A DNA stretch of 64,000 nt from NCBI GenBank assembly GCA_965248855.1, contig CBDFKQ010000021.1, positions 27,968-91,967 of the forward strand, given 5' to 3'. Below are positions 53,822 through 61,475 of the stretch, piece by piece. The translations under genes were made by a program, and so were the position numbers. Under the pieces are notes generated by a model, which saw only the letters and a program-made list of their open reading frames with translations, was not told the origin of the DNA and did not search any database. How positions within the stretch are numbered: position 1 is the first letter of the stretch; the number at the start of each line of letters is the position of its first letter. The DNA comes from CBDFKQ01 sp965248855 (GTDB lineage: Bacteria; Bacteroidota; Bacteroidia; Cytophagales; 172606-1).

Positions 53822-56809
53822 ATGGTAAATCTTTTATTCCGTTTAGGGAGAGTAATTATATACAGCATATGTTTTTTGCTTTCAAATATTATTTTAAATG
53901 CTCAAGCCAGGTTGGTTTTAAATGGTGCATTTATACAAATAATAAATGGAGGTAATTTGGTAATAGCTAACCCTGCTACAAACGCTATTACACGAAACAG
54001 TGGAGCTATTTTTAGCGATGCAGAATATAATAACGTACAATGGAACATTGGTACAACAGCAGGTACTTATGTTATACCTTTTGGGTATGGGGCAGCAAAT
54101 TATATTCCTTTAACATTTACAACATCAGGTGCTGTAGGCGCAGGTAACTTTGTGTTCTCAACCTTACATACAAATTCGCAAAACAGTTTAAATTTACCCA
54201 GCGGGGTAACAAATTTTAATGGTGCATCGGGTGCTGATAAATCTTATTTTGCAGTTGATAGGTTTTGGAAAATTAATGCTCAGGGATATACTACCAAGCC
54301 CACGTTAACAAACCTTATATTTACTTATGTAAATACAGATTTTGCCGCACCGGATATTATATCGCTTGAAAGTGGTTTAAGTGCACAAAGGTATAACTCC
54401 GGTACTAATTCATGGAACGATTATGCAAAAGCAGCAATAGTAAATACAGTAAGTAAAACAGTAAAAGTAACCAGCCTTGCTCCCGCAGATCTTTACCAAT
54501 GGTGGGCTTTGGATTATGTTGAAGACAGGCATTGGGTTGGAGCATCAAACGGAAATTGGAGCAATATTGCCAATTGGGCATTAACAAATGGAGGAACATC
54601 CGGAGCAAGCGTACCATCCACTTACGATGCAGTATCATTTAACAGTACAAGTAATACCAATGCTACTATTGATGTAAACCCAACAATAGGAAGCTTTACT
54701 ATGAATGCCGGATATACCGGCACAGTAACACAAGGAGCAAGTATAATTAATTTAAGTAAAACAACGAACTTTTCAGGTGGTACATTTACCGGAGGCAGTG
54801 GTGCAATAACTGTTACAGGCCCCTTTACTCTATCAGGCACTAACTTTACATCCACAACAGGTATTTTAGATTTAAAAGATAATTTTACTAATAACAGCGG
54901 ATCATTTATACATAATAACGGAACAGTTTCTTTTTCAGGAACTACGGCTGCACAAACAATCAGTGGTACTCAGGTAACTAATTTTAATAATATTAATGTA
55001 AGTAATGTATTTGCATCTCCGGGTTTGTTGGTTCAAAGCAATCAAAATTTAATCGGTAATCTTAAGCTTTCTGCTAATGTTGTTGTTGATGCAGATGGCT
55101 CTTCGAATAATTCTGTATTTACCTTGCTATCATCTGCAGAGTATCCTGTTAAAGATGCTTCTGTTGATGTGTTACCGGCAGGAGCTCAAGTTATTGGTAA
55201 TGTAACAGTACAAAGGTATATGGCATTGAATGGCAGAAATAGTCACAGGATATATAGATATATTTCTTCACCAATACAAAGTACTACCGTGGCTAATATC
55301 CAAAATAAAGTTCCTGTTACAGGTTCTTTTACAGGTTCGAGCGCCTGCTATGGCTGTTCCTCTAGTCCTTCTTTATATAATTATGACGAAACTGTAATAA
55401 CAGATTTAAATGGCGATGGTTTTATAAATTTAGAAGATGGTTACAGAGGTTATCCTACTGTTTCAAACTCTCAATCTTTAGTGGTAGGCAAAGGATATGC
55501 CATGTTCGTAAGAGGAAATTTATTTGGTGGTAATACTTTATGGGATGTAATCGGTGTTATAAATGCGGGCAATGTTTCGGCAATTACCTTACCGGTTTCT
55601 TTCACCTCTTCAGGTACAGTGGCAAACGATGGTTGGAATTTGGTGGGAAATCCATTCCCAAGCTCTATTGATTGGAATTCAGCATCCGGTTGGACAAAAT
55701 CTGCTAATATAGGAGGATCCATATATGTTACGGATAATGGAACCGGTGGAGCTCTTATCCATACATCATATAATGGGTCTGTAGGTACAAACGGCGGATC
55801 GCGTTACATACCGGCATTTCAAGGTTTCTGGGTAAAAGCAACTGCTGCAGGTGCCACTACCTTAACAGTTAATGAAAATGTGAAGGCGCCTCAACAGTCA
55901 ACAAGTTTCTTTAGGGAGGCTGAGCCAACCGATGTGTTAAGGATAACATTAAGTGATAGTGTTTTTAAAGATGAAGCAGTGGTACATTTTAGAGAAGATG
56001 CTACTTCAGGTTTTGATAATCACGCAGATGCCTGGAAATTTAAAAATTCATATGTAAATATTTCAACCTTAACGGCTGATAGTCTTAAATTATCTATAAA
56101 TTCTTTACCTTCTCTGGTTTGCAATGCAAAAGTCAACTTGGCTCTTGATGAAGTAAAGACGGGTAGTTACAGTATGAAATTTAGTAATTTGAGCTCATTT
56201 ATAGATAGCCCCACATTTATTTTAAAAGACAGTTTATTAAATAAATCTATTAATATAAATGATAATTCGGAGTATTCATTTAATGTAACTTCCGATCCAA
56301 AAAGTTATGGTTCAAAGCGTTTTAGTTTACAGGTAAATAAAGATCCGGTTCCGATTACCATCACAGAGGCAGCAGGCGTGCTGAGTGTTAATTATACAAA
56401 AAATGTACAATGGTATATAAACGGGCAACTTATAAAAGGCGCAATTCAAGCCGGTTTTACCCCAACTCGTTCCGGAACATACAGTGCGACTGTAAAAACA
56501 GGTGATTGCTTTTTATCCGGTTCAAAAGATTATATGTTATTAAATACAGAGCCAACAAACAATTTTGGTTTGGAAGTTTTTCCTAATCCTTCTACAGGTA
56601 AATTCTCAATAAATATACCTGCGAGTTATAAAATACAATCGGTAACCATCATAAATCCTCAAGGTGTATCAATAGGTACTGTTGATGTAAAGGAATACAA
56701 TGGAACATTTAAAGGCGAGTATGATTTGGGAAATTATTCTTCAGGAGTTTATATAATAAAAGTTATTCACGATCAGGGAATAAATTATTTGAAGGTTGTT
56801 AAAAATTAA
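53822..56809 (+). CDS. T9SS-sorted surface protein, second gene of the operon
   Basis: The 995-residue product has a signal peptide (about 1-27, ending LNAQA). Beta-strand-rich repeats follow (NLVIANPATNAITRN, then a middle part with TGSFTGGSGAITVTGPF-like and NNSGSFIHNNGTVSFSG units of filamentous-haemagglutinin character). A dockerin-like calcium loop occurs at DLNGDGFINLEDGY (about 528-541), then more beta domains. The T9SS type A sorting domain is at about 915-995 (VFPNPSTGKFSINI). It is predicted to be exported and attached to the cell surface. It starts 12 bases after the repeat-rich gene and ends at a strong terminator, so both are expressed as one unit. Confidence 0.8.
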   Translation: MVNLLFRLGRVIIYSICFLLSNIILNAQARLVLNGAFIQIINGGNLVIANPATNAITRNSGAIFSDAEYNNVQWNIGTTAGTYVIPFGYGAANYIPLTFTTSGAVGAGNFVFSTLHTNSQNSLNLPSGVTNFNGASGADKSYFAVDRFWKINAQGYTTKPTLTNLIFTYVNTDFAAPDIISLESGLSAQRYNSGTNSWNDYAKAAIVNTVSKTVKVTSLAPADLYQWWALDYVEDRHWVGASNGNWSNIANWALTNGGTSGASVPSTYDAVSFNSTSNTNATIDVNPTIGSFTMNAGYTGTVTQGASIINLSKTTNFSGGTFTGGSGAITVTGPFTLSGTNFTSTTGILDLKDNFTNNSGSFIHNNGTVSFSGTTAAQTISGTQVTNFNNINVSNVFASPGLLVQSNQNLIGNLKLSANVVVDADGSSNNSVFTLLSSAEYPVKDASVDVLPAGAQVIGNVTVQRYMALNGRNSHRIYRYISSPIQSTTVANIQNKVPVTGSFTGSSACYGCSSSPSLYNYDETVITDLNGDGFINLEDGYRGYPTVSNSQSLVVGKGYAMFVRGNLFGGNTLWDVIGVINAGNVSAITLPVSFTSSGTVANDGWNLVGNPFPSSIDWNSASGWTKSANIGGSIYVTDNGTGGALIHTSYNGSVGTNGGSRYIPAFQGFWVKATAAGATTLTVNENVKAPQQSTSFFREAEPTDVLRITLSDSVFKDEAVVHFREDATSGFDNHADAWKFKNSYVNISTLTADSLKLSINSLPSLVCNAKVNLALDEVKTGSYSMKFSNLSSFIDSPTFILKDSLLNKSININDNSEYSFNVTSDPKSYGSKRFSLQVNKDPVPITITEAAGVLSVNYTKNVQWYINGQLIKGAIQAGFTPTRSGTYSATVKTGDCFLSGSKDYMLLNTEPTNNFGLEVFPNPSTGKFSINIPASYKIQSVTIINPQGVSIGTVDVKEYNGTFKGEYDLGNYSSGVYIIKVIHDQGINYLKVVKN

Positions 56810-56830
56810 AAATTCAATAATATATTTCAT

Positions 56831-56864
56831 AAAAAAACCGTAAAGTTTATTTACGGTTTTTTTT
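56831..56864 (+). terminator. Intrinsic terminator of the two-gene surface operon
   Basis: A 14-bp perfect stem AAAAAAACCGTAAA (56831-56844) / TTTACGGTTTTTTT (56850-56863) with a 5-base loop lies 21 bases after the stop codon. Confidence 0.9.
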
Positions 56865-56921
56865 ATTTTAAATTTTGAGTGATACATCATAAAAAAAATC
56901 TAAATAATTGTAAGAATGTCA

Positions 56922-56929
56922 TAATTTTG
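56922..56929 (+). promoter_or_regulatory. Candidate -7 box for the DUF1080 operon
   Basis: TAATTTTG fits TAnnTTTG, 22 bases before the ATG at 56952 and directly after the preceding operon's terminator. No TTG at the right -33 distance. Confidence 0.38.
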
Positions 56930-56951
56930 TTTTTTAACAAACCAAAAACAT

Positions 56952-58832
56952 ATGAAACATATTTTTTCCAAAATAATAGTCTTTCTGATTAGTTTCTCAT
57001 GGTTTCATTATTCGGTTTTTGCTCAAAATCAAATCGCGATGAAAGACCTTTTATTGAACGACCTTTCTAATTTTAAACCACAGGCAGGCAATTGGCAAAT
57101 TGTAGGTGATGTGAATATGGACAGGCACCTAGATGTTCATGCAAAAAATAAAAAAACTGTAGTTACAACTTCAAAGGGAAGTGGAATTTTGGTTAATTTA
57201 AATGATGAAAAGAAAAAAGATCAACTTTTTACAATTTTTGAACATGGTGATATTGAACTTGAATTAGAATTAATGATCCCAAAAGGATCCAATTCGGGTA
57301 TTTATTTACAAGGAAGATATGAAGTACAATTATACGACAGTTGGGGGGTAAGAAAACCTACCTATACAGATTTAGGTGGAATTTATAGAAATTGGGAAAC
57401 AGAAACGTCAAAAATATATATGGGCAAAGCGCCGAGTACAAATGCCGCTAAAGCCCCCGGATTGTGGCAAACAATGAAAATTTCTTTTATTGCCCCCCGA
57501 TTTGATGAAAAAGGACATAAAATTTCTAACGCACGTTTTAAAAATGTTGAAATTAATGGAATTACAGTTCATGATAATGTTGAAGTTCCATTACCAACAG
57601 GAGGGCCGATTGAAAATAACGAAAAAGCATTGGGACCCTTAATGATTCAGGGCGACCATGGCCCGGTAGCATTCAGAAATATAAAATACAGAACTTTTAG
57701 TCCTGATCTGGTAAAACTGAGTAATATTTCATATAGTTATTATGAAGGAAAATTTGGTGAATCGAAAGATTTTTTGTCTCAGGCAGCAAAGAAATCAGAT
57801 AAAATTAATGTATTAAGCTGGGAGGAGGTGAGTAATAATGATCAATTTGGAATGACTTATACAGGGAAAATGACAGTGCCTGCAAATGGTATATATGTTT
57901 TTTCTTTACTGGCGAATGGAGGCGTAAAATTAATAATAAATAATGAAACCATTATAAGCCGTGAAGGGACATTCACCCGTGAAAATCCTCACTCAGGAAA
58001 AATAGAATTGCAGGCAGGCACTTATCCTTTCACTTTACTTTATTATAAAAACGCAGTGTGGCTTTCACCGGCATTAGGTTTATATGTAGAAAGCAATAAT
58101 TTGCAAAAGCAATCTCTTCATTCATTTTCTTCATTACCGCCCGAACAAAATCCTACTTCACCTATTTTTGTTAGTCCCGGAAGCAGTCCTAAAATTTTAA
58201 GGGCATTTTATGATTATAAAAATCGAAGAGATTTAAGGAAAACACATACTATTGCAGTTGGCGATCCGTCAATGATTCATTATATATATGATCTAAAATC
58301 TGGTTCAATATTAACTGTTTGGAGAGGCGATTTCATCAATGCTACACCCATGTGGCATGAAAGAGGTGATGCATCATTCCTGCCTTTAGGAAGCGTTTTG
58401 TTTTTATCTGATAATCAGCAATTAGCAACTTTAGCCGGTAAAAATGATAATTTTCCAAAAGTAAGTAAGGAGGAAGAATTTAGAGGAAAGGGATATATCA
58501 TTGAAGAAAACTCTGCCAGACCAATATTTAAATATATTTATAATGGTACAAATGTAGAAGATAAAATTTATCCTGAAGAAGATGGTAAAATTTTAACTCG
58601 CGAGATTAAAATAACTGCAACACAGGCATTGAATAATTTTTATTATAAAATTGCAGAAGGAAAAACAATAACAGATTTAACAAATGGCGAATACGCTATT
58701 GATGATAAAAATTTCTATATTAAAATTCTGTCAAATCAAAAACCCTTTATAAGGGAATTGAATGGAACTAAAGAATTGGTTATTGCTGTAGAAAGCAATC
58801 AACCTGTAATTAAGTATTCTATTATTTGGTAA
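56952..58832 (+). CDS. DUF1080 (3-keto-disaccharide hydrolase-like) and PA14 protein
   Basis: The 626-residue protein has a signal peptide (1-24, ending FAQ). A DUF1080 jelly-roll follows at about 30-250 (LFTIFEHGDIELELEL, GSNSGIYLQGRYEVQLYDSWG). That family includes enzymes that cleave 3-keto-glycosides. A PA14 carbohydrate-binding-like domain is at about 258-390 (YYEGKFGES, GVKLIINNETII). A C-terminal region of about 230 residues is of unknown type (HTIAVGDPSMIHYIYD, HERGDASFLPLG). It is likely periplasmic or surface-located. It forms a probable operon with the next gene (40-base gap), which carries a sugar-dehydrogenase-like propeller. Substrate and activity are unproven. Confidence 0.83.
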   Translation: MKHIFSKIIVFLISFSWFHYSVFAQNQIAMKDLLLNDLSNFKPQAGNWQIVGDVNMDRHLDVHAKNKKTVVTTSKGSGILVNLNDEKKKDQLFTIFEHGDIELELELMIPKGSNSGIYLQGRYEVQLYDSWGVRKPTYTDLGGIYRNWETETSKIYMGKAPSTNAAKAPGLWQTMKISFIAPRFDEKGHKISNARFKNVEINGITVHDNVEVPLPTGGPIENNEKALGPLMIQGDHGPVAFRNIKYRTFSPDLVKLSNISYSYYEGKFGESKDFLSQAAKKSDKINVLSWEEVSNNDQFGMTYTGKMTVPANGIYVFSLLANGGVKLIINNETIISREGTFTRENPHSGKIELQAGTYPFTLLYYKNAVWLSPALGLYVESNNLQKQSLHSFSSLPPEQNPTSPIFVSPGSSPKILRAFYDYKNRRDLRKTHTIAVGDPSMIHYIYDLKSGSILTVWRGDFINATPMWHERGDASFLPLGSVLFLSDNQQLATLAGKNDNFPKVSKEEEFRGKGYIIEENSARPIFKYIYNGTNVEDKIYPEEDGKILTREIKITATQALNNFYYKIAEGKTITDLTNGEYAIDDKNFYIKILSNQKPFIRELNGTKELVIAVESNQPVIKYSIIW

Positions 58833-58872
58833 TAATTTATATAGTTTAAATAATATACTTGTTAGAATAATC

Positions 58873-60993
58873 ATGAAAAAAAATATAAAAAAACGTTTTA
58901 TAACATTTGTACTTGCGATTTTAATTAGCGGAAGTTTATCGGCACAGGGGAATAACCAGCCAAAGGAGGATGATTACTACAAGATAATAACTTTGCCGAT
59001 ACCTGAAGGAGTGATGCTTGAAGTAGGGGGGATGGTAACTCTACCCGATGGAAGAGTGGCTGTTTCTACACGTAGAGGCGATGTTTGGATGATTGAAAAT
59101 CCTTACATGGCCAACTCACTACAGCCAAAATATACTTTGTTTGCTACAGGAATGCATGAATGCCTTGGCTTGGCTTATAAAGACAACGCTTTTTATGTAG
59201 CCCAAAGAGGAGAATTGACAAAACTTATGGATAAAAATGGCGATGGAATAGTTGAGGTTTATGAAACAATTTATGCCTGGCCACTTTCAGGCCACTATCA
59301 CGAATATTCATATGGACCTAAAATTGCAGACGACGGTTCATTTTTTGTGACCGGTAACGTTGCATTTGGAGATCAGGCATGGTGGAGAGGAGAAAGCAGA
59401 GTGCCATGGAGAGGATGGACAATGCACATTACCGAAGATGGAAAAATGGAGCCGTGGGCAACCGGTATGCGTTCACCTTGTGGGATAGGTTATATTGATG
59501 GAAACTTTTTTTATGGTGATAATCAGGGTGATTGGATGGGAAGTGGTTTTATTACCGCTGTTAATAAAGGTGATTTTACCGGCCATCCTGCAGGTTTACG
59601 TTGGACGAGTGGTGCTGAAGTAATGCCAAATGTACCCGTAAAAGTTACAGAACAAGATATTTATTCTCGAATTGATCCAAAAATAGAGAAAGCAGGCGAC
59701 CCGGCCATTAAACCGGAAAATGATCCGGGCGATAAAGGAATTACTCTTTTTGAAATGGCAAAAATAATTCCCGGTGTTAAAACACCTTCTGTATGGCTTC
59801 CTCATGCTATAATAGGTACATCCACTTCTGAAATTATAAAAAATGCTCCTGATAACCATGCTTTTGGACCGTTCGAAGGACAAATATTTGTCGGAGACCA
59901 AGGTCAATCAAAAGTTGCAAGGGTTTTTTTAGAAAAAGTAAATGGAGTTTATCAGGGCGCATCGTTCCCATTTAAAGAGGGTTTTAAATCAGGAGTATTA
60001 AGAATGAGTTGGGGAAGTGATGGAAATCTATTTGTCGGGCAAACAAATAGAGGTTGGGGATCGGTAGGTAAAGATTTATTTGGTTTACAACGATTAATCT
60101 GGACAGGAAAAATGCCCTTTGAAATGAAAGCAGTTCGTGCAACGCCTGATGGATTTGAAATTGAATTTACTCAACCTGTAGACAAAAAATCAGCCATTAA
60201 TCCTGATGCTTATCAAATAACAGGTTTTATTTATAAATATCACCCTGTATATGGCAGCCCCGTGATTAATGATAAAATTTGTGCATTAAAAGGAATTAAA
60301 ATTTCTGATGATGGATTAAAAGTTAGAATTGCTTTGGATGGTTTAAGAGAAAAATATATTCATGAAATAAAAGCAATAGGAGTAAAAAATAGCGATGGAC
60401 TTAATTTACTGCATAATGCTGCTTATTATACATTAAATTCAACACCTCAGGGAGATAAATTATCTAATGAATATGCGGTGAAGCAAAATCCCAATGCTAT
60501 GCATCATATGCCTAATATGAATGCTACTGAAACAACAAGCCCGGACGATCAAAATAAATCAATTCCTACTTCATCATCAAAAAATGTTTCGGTAATGCCT
60601 GAGAGTTGGATGGGAAAAGCTGATTATGATTTTTTAATTGGTACCAAACCGGGTTTAAAATATGATATCGGTTTACTGGAAGTAAAAGCAGGCAAAAAAG
60701 TAAAATTAACATTTAATAATGTTGACGATATGCCTCATAATCTTGTTATAGTTGCTCCGGGATCTGTTAATGAGGTTGGAAACATGGCTATGAATATGGG
60801 TTTAGAAGGATCAAAAGTAAATTATATCCCTAATACCAATAAGGTTTTATTTCATACAAAATTGCGCCCGCCGGGCACACGCGAAAGTATTTACTTTATT
60901 GCTCCAACTAGGGCCGGAACTTATACTTATGTTTGTACATATCCGGGGCATTCAGCATTAATGCAGGGGACTTTGAAAGTTTCAGCAAAATAA
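58873..60993 (+). CDS. Beta-propeller (sugar dehydrogenase-like)/cupredoxin fusion protein
   Basis: The 706 residues have a signal peptide (about 1-25, ending LSAQ). A six-bladed sorbosone/glucose-dehydrogenase-like propeller follows at about 40-425 (GGMVTLPDGRVAVSTRRGDVW, MHECLGLAY, GLQRLIWTG), then an Ig-like domain at about 430-525. A linker with MHHMPNMN (Met/His-rich, possible copper binding) leads to a C-terminal type-1 copper domain at about 605-706. The copper ligands are visible: His in MPHNLVI (codons near 60733), and Cys, His and Met in CTYPGHSALMQG (60930-60966). It may oxidise a sugar and pass electrons to its own copper centre in the periplasm. The propeller's PQQ-binding residues are not confirmed. 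Confidence 0.8.
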   Translation: MKKNIKKRFITFVLAILISGSLSAQGNNQPKEDDYYKIITLPIPEGVMLEVGGMVTLPDGRVAVSTRRGDVWMIENPYMANSLQPKYTLFATGMHECLGLAYKDNAFYVAQRGELTKLMDKNGDGIVEVYETIYAWPLSGHYHEYSYGPKIADDGSFFVTGNVAFGDQAWWRGESRVPWRGWTMHITEDGKMEPWATGMRSPCGIGYIDGNFFYGDNQGDWMGSGFITAVNKGDFTGHPAGLRWTSGAEVMPNVPVKVTEQDIYSRIDPKIEKAGDPAIKPENDPGDKGITLFEMAKIIPGVKTPSVWLPHAIIGTSTSEIIKNAPDNHAFGPFEGQIFVGDQGQSKVARVFLEKVNGVYQGASFPFKEGFKSGVLRMSWGSDGNLFVGQTNRGWGSVGKDLFGLQRLIWTGKMPFEMKAVRATPDGFEIEFTQPVDKKSAINPDAYQITGFIYKYHPVYGSPVINDKICALKGIKISDDGLKVRIALDGLREKYIHEIKAIGVKNSDGLNLLHNAAYYTLNSTPQGDKLSNEYAVKQNPNAMHHMPNMNATETTSPDDQNKSIPTSSSKNVSVMPESWMGKADYDFLIGTKPGLKYDIGLLEVKAGKKVKLTFNNVDDMPHNLVIVAPGSVNEVGNMAMNMGLEGSKVNYIPNTNKVLFHTKLRPPGTRESIYFIAPTRAGTYTYVCTYPGHSALMQGTLKVSAK

Positions 60994-60998
60994 GTAAT

Positions 60999-61032
60999 AA
61001 AAATGTTCTGAATTTATGTCAGGACATTTTTT
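60999..61032 (+). terminator. Intrinsic terminator of the DUF1080-cupredoxin operon
   Basis: A 13-bp stem AAAAATGTTCTGA (60999-61011) / TCAGGACATTTTT (61019-61031) with one G-U pair and a 7-base loop, followed by T. It is six bases after the stop codon. Confidence 0.82.
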
Positions 61033-61059
61033 ATTATAAATAAAATCATAATCTTTGTT

Positions 61060-61279
61060 TCGCTAAAATTAAAATGTGTTTTTGAAATCCTTTATTTAAT
61101 AATTTACCCCATTGTTGAGTAATTATAAATAAAGAAATCCCGTCAGCAGAGCTACCGGGATTTACTGAGTGTTCTAACACTATTTTCTTAACCTTAAACC
61201 TATAACCTTATAACACACAATTACTATTCCAAAGTTTAGTTGTGTAAGTTTATTTTTAAAGTTTTTAAAAATAATACAC
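61060..61279. ncRNA. Possible small structured RNA between convergent genes (unassigned)
   Basis: This 220-base region lies between two terminators, with no ORF. It contains a GC-richer hairpin AAATCCCG (61135-61142) / CGGGATTT (61156-61163) around a 13-base loop (TCAGCAGAGCTAC), then a small stem AGTGTT/AACACT. Neither has a T-run directly after it, so they are not terminators of the neighbours. A plus-strand RNA could end at the terminator at 61280-61316. It is not matched to any RNA family by eye, and the strand is uncertain. Confidence 0.25.
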
Positions 61280-61316
61280 AAAAAAGTCTTCTATTTTATA
61301 TAGAAGACTTTTTTAT
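61280..61316. terminator. Bidirectional intrinsic terminator downstream of the cytochrome c protein gene
   Basis: A 15-bp perfect stem AAAAAAGTCTTCTAT (61280-61294) / ATAGAAGACTTTTTT (61300-61314) with a 5-base loop and flanking A/T tracts. It serves the minus-strand gene ending at 61476 and possibly a plus-strand RNA. Confidence 0.88.
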
Positions 61317-61475
61317 ATGAGAAGGATCTTTAAAGATATAAATTCGCAGGTAACTTTTCTAGAATTAAGTGTTTCTTATTATATCAAAACTTTTGAATTA
61401 AGATAATAATCTTTTTTAGATTTTGTTTTTCCTCATATCTGTTTTTTATTACCTTATCGTATTCTTTTACAAATT

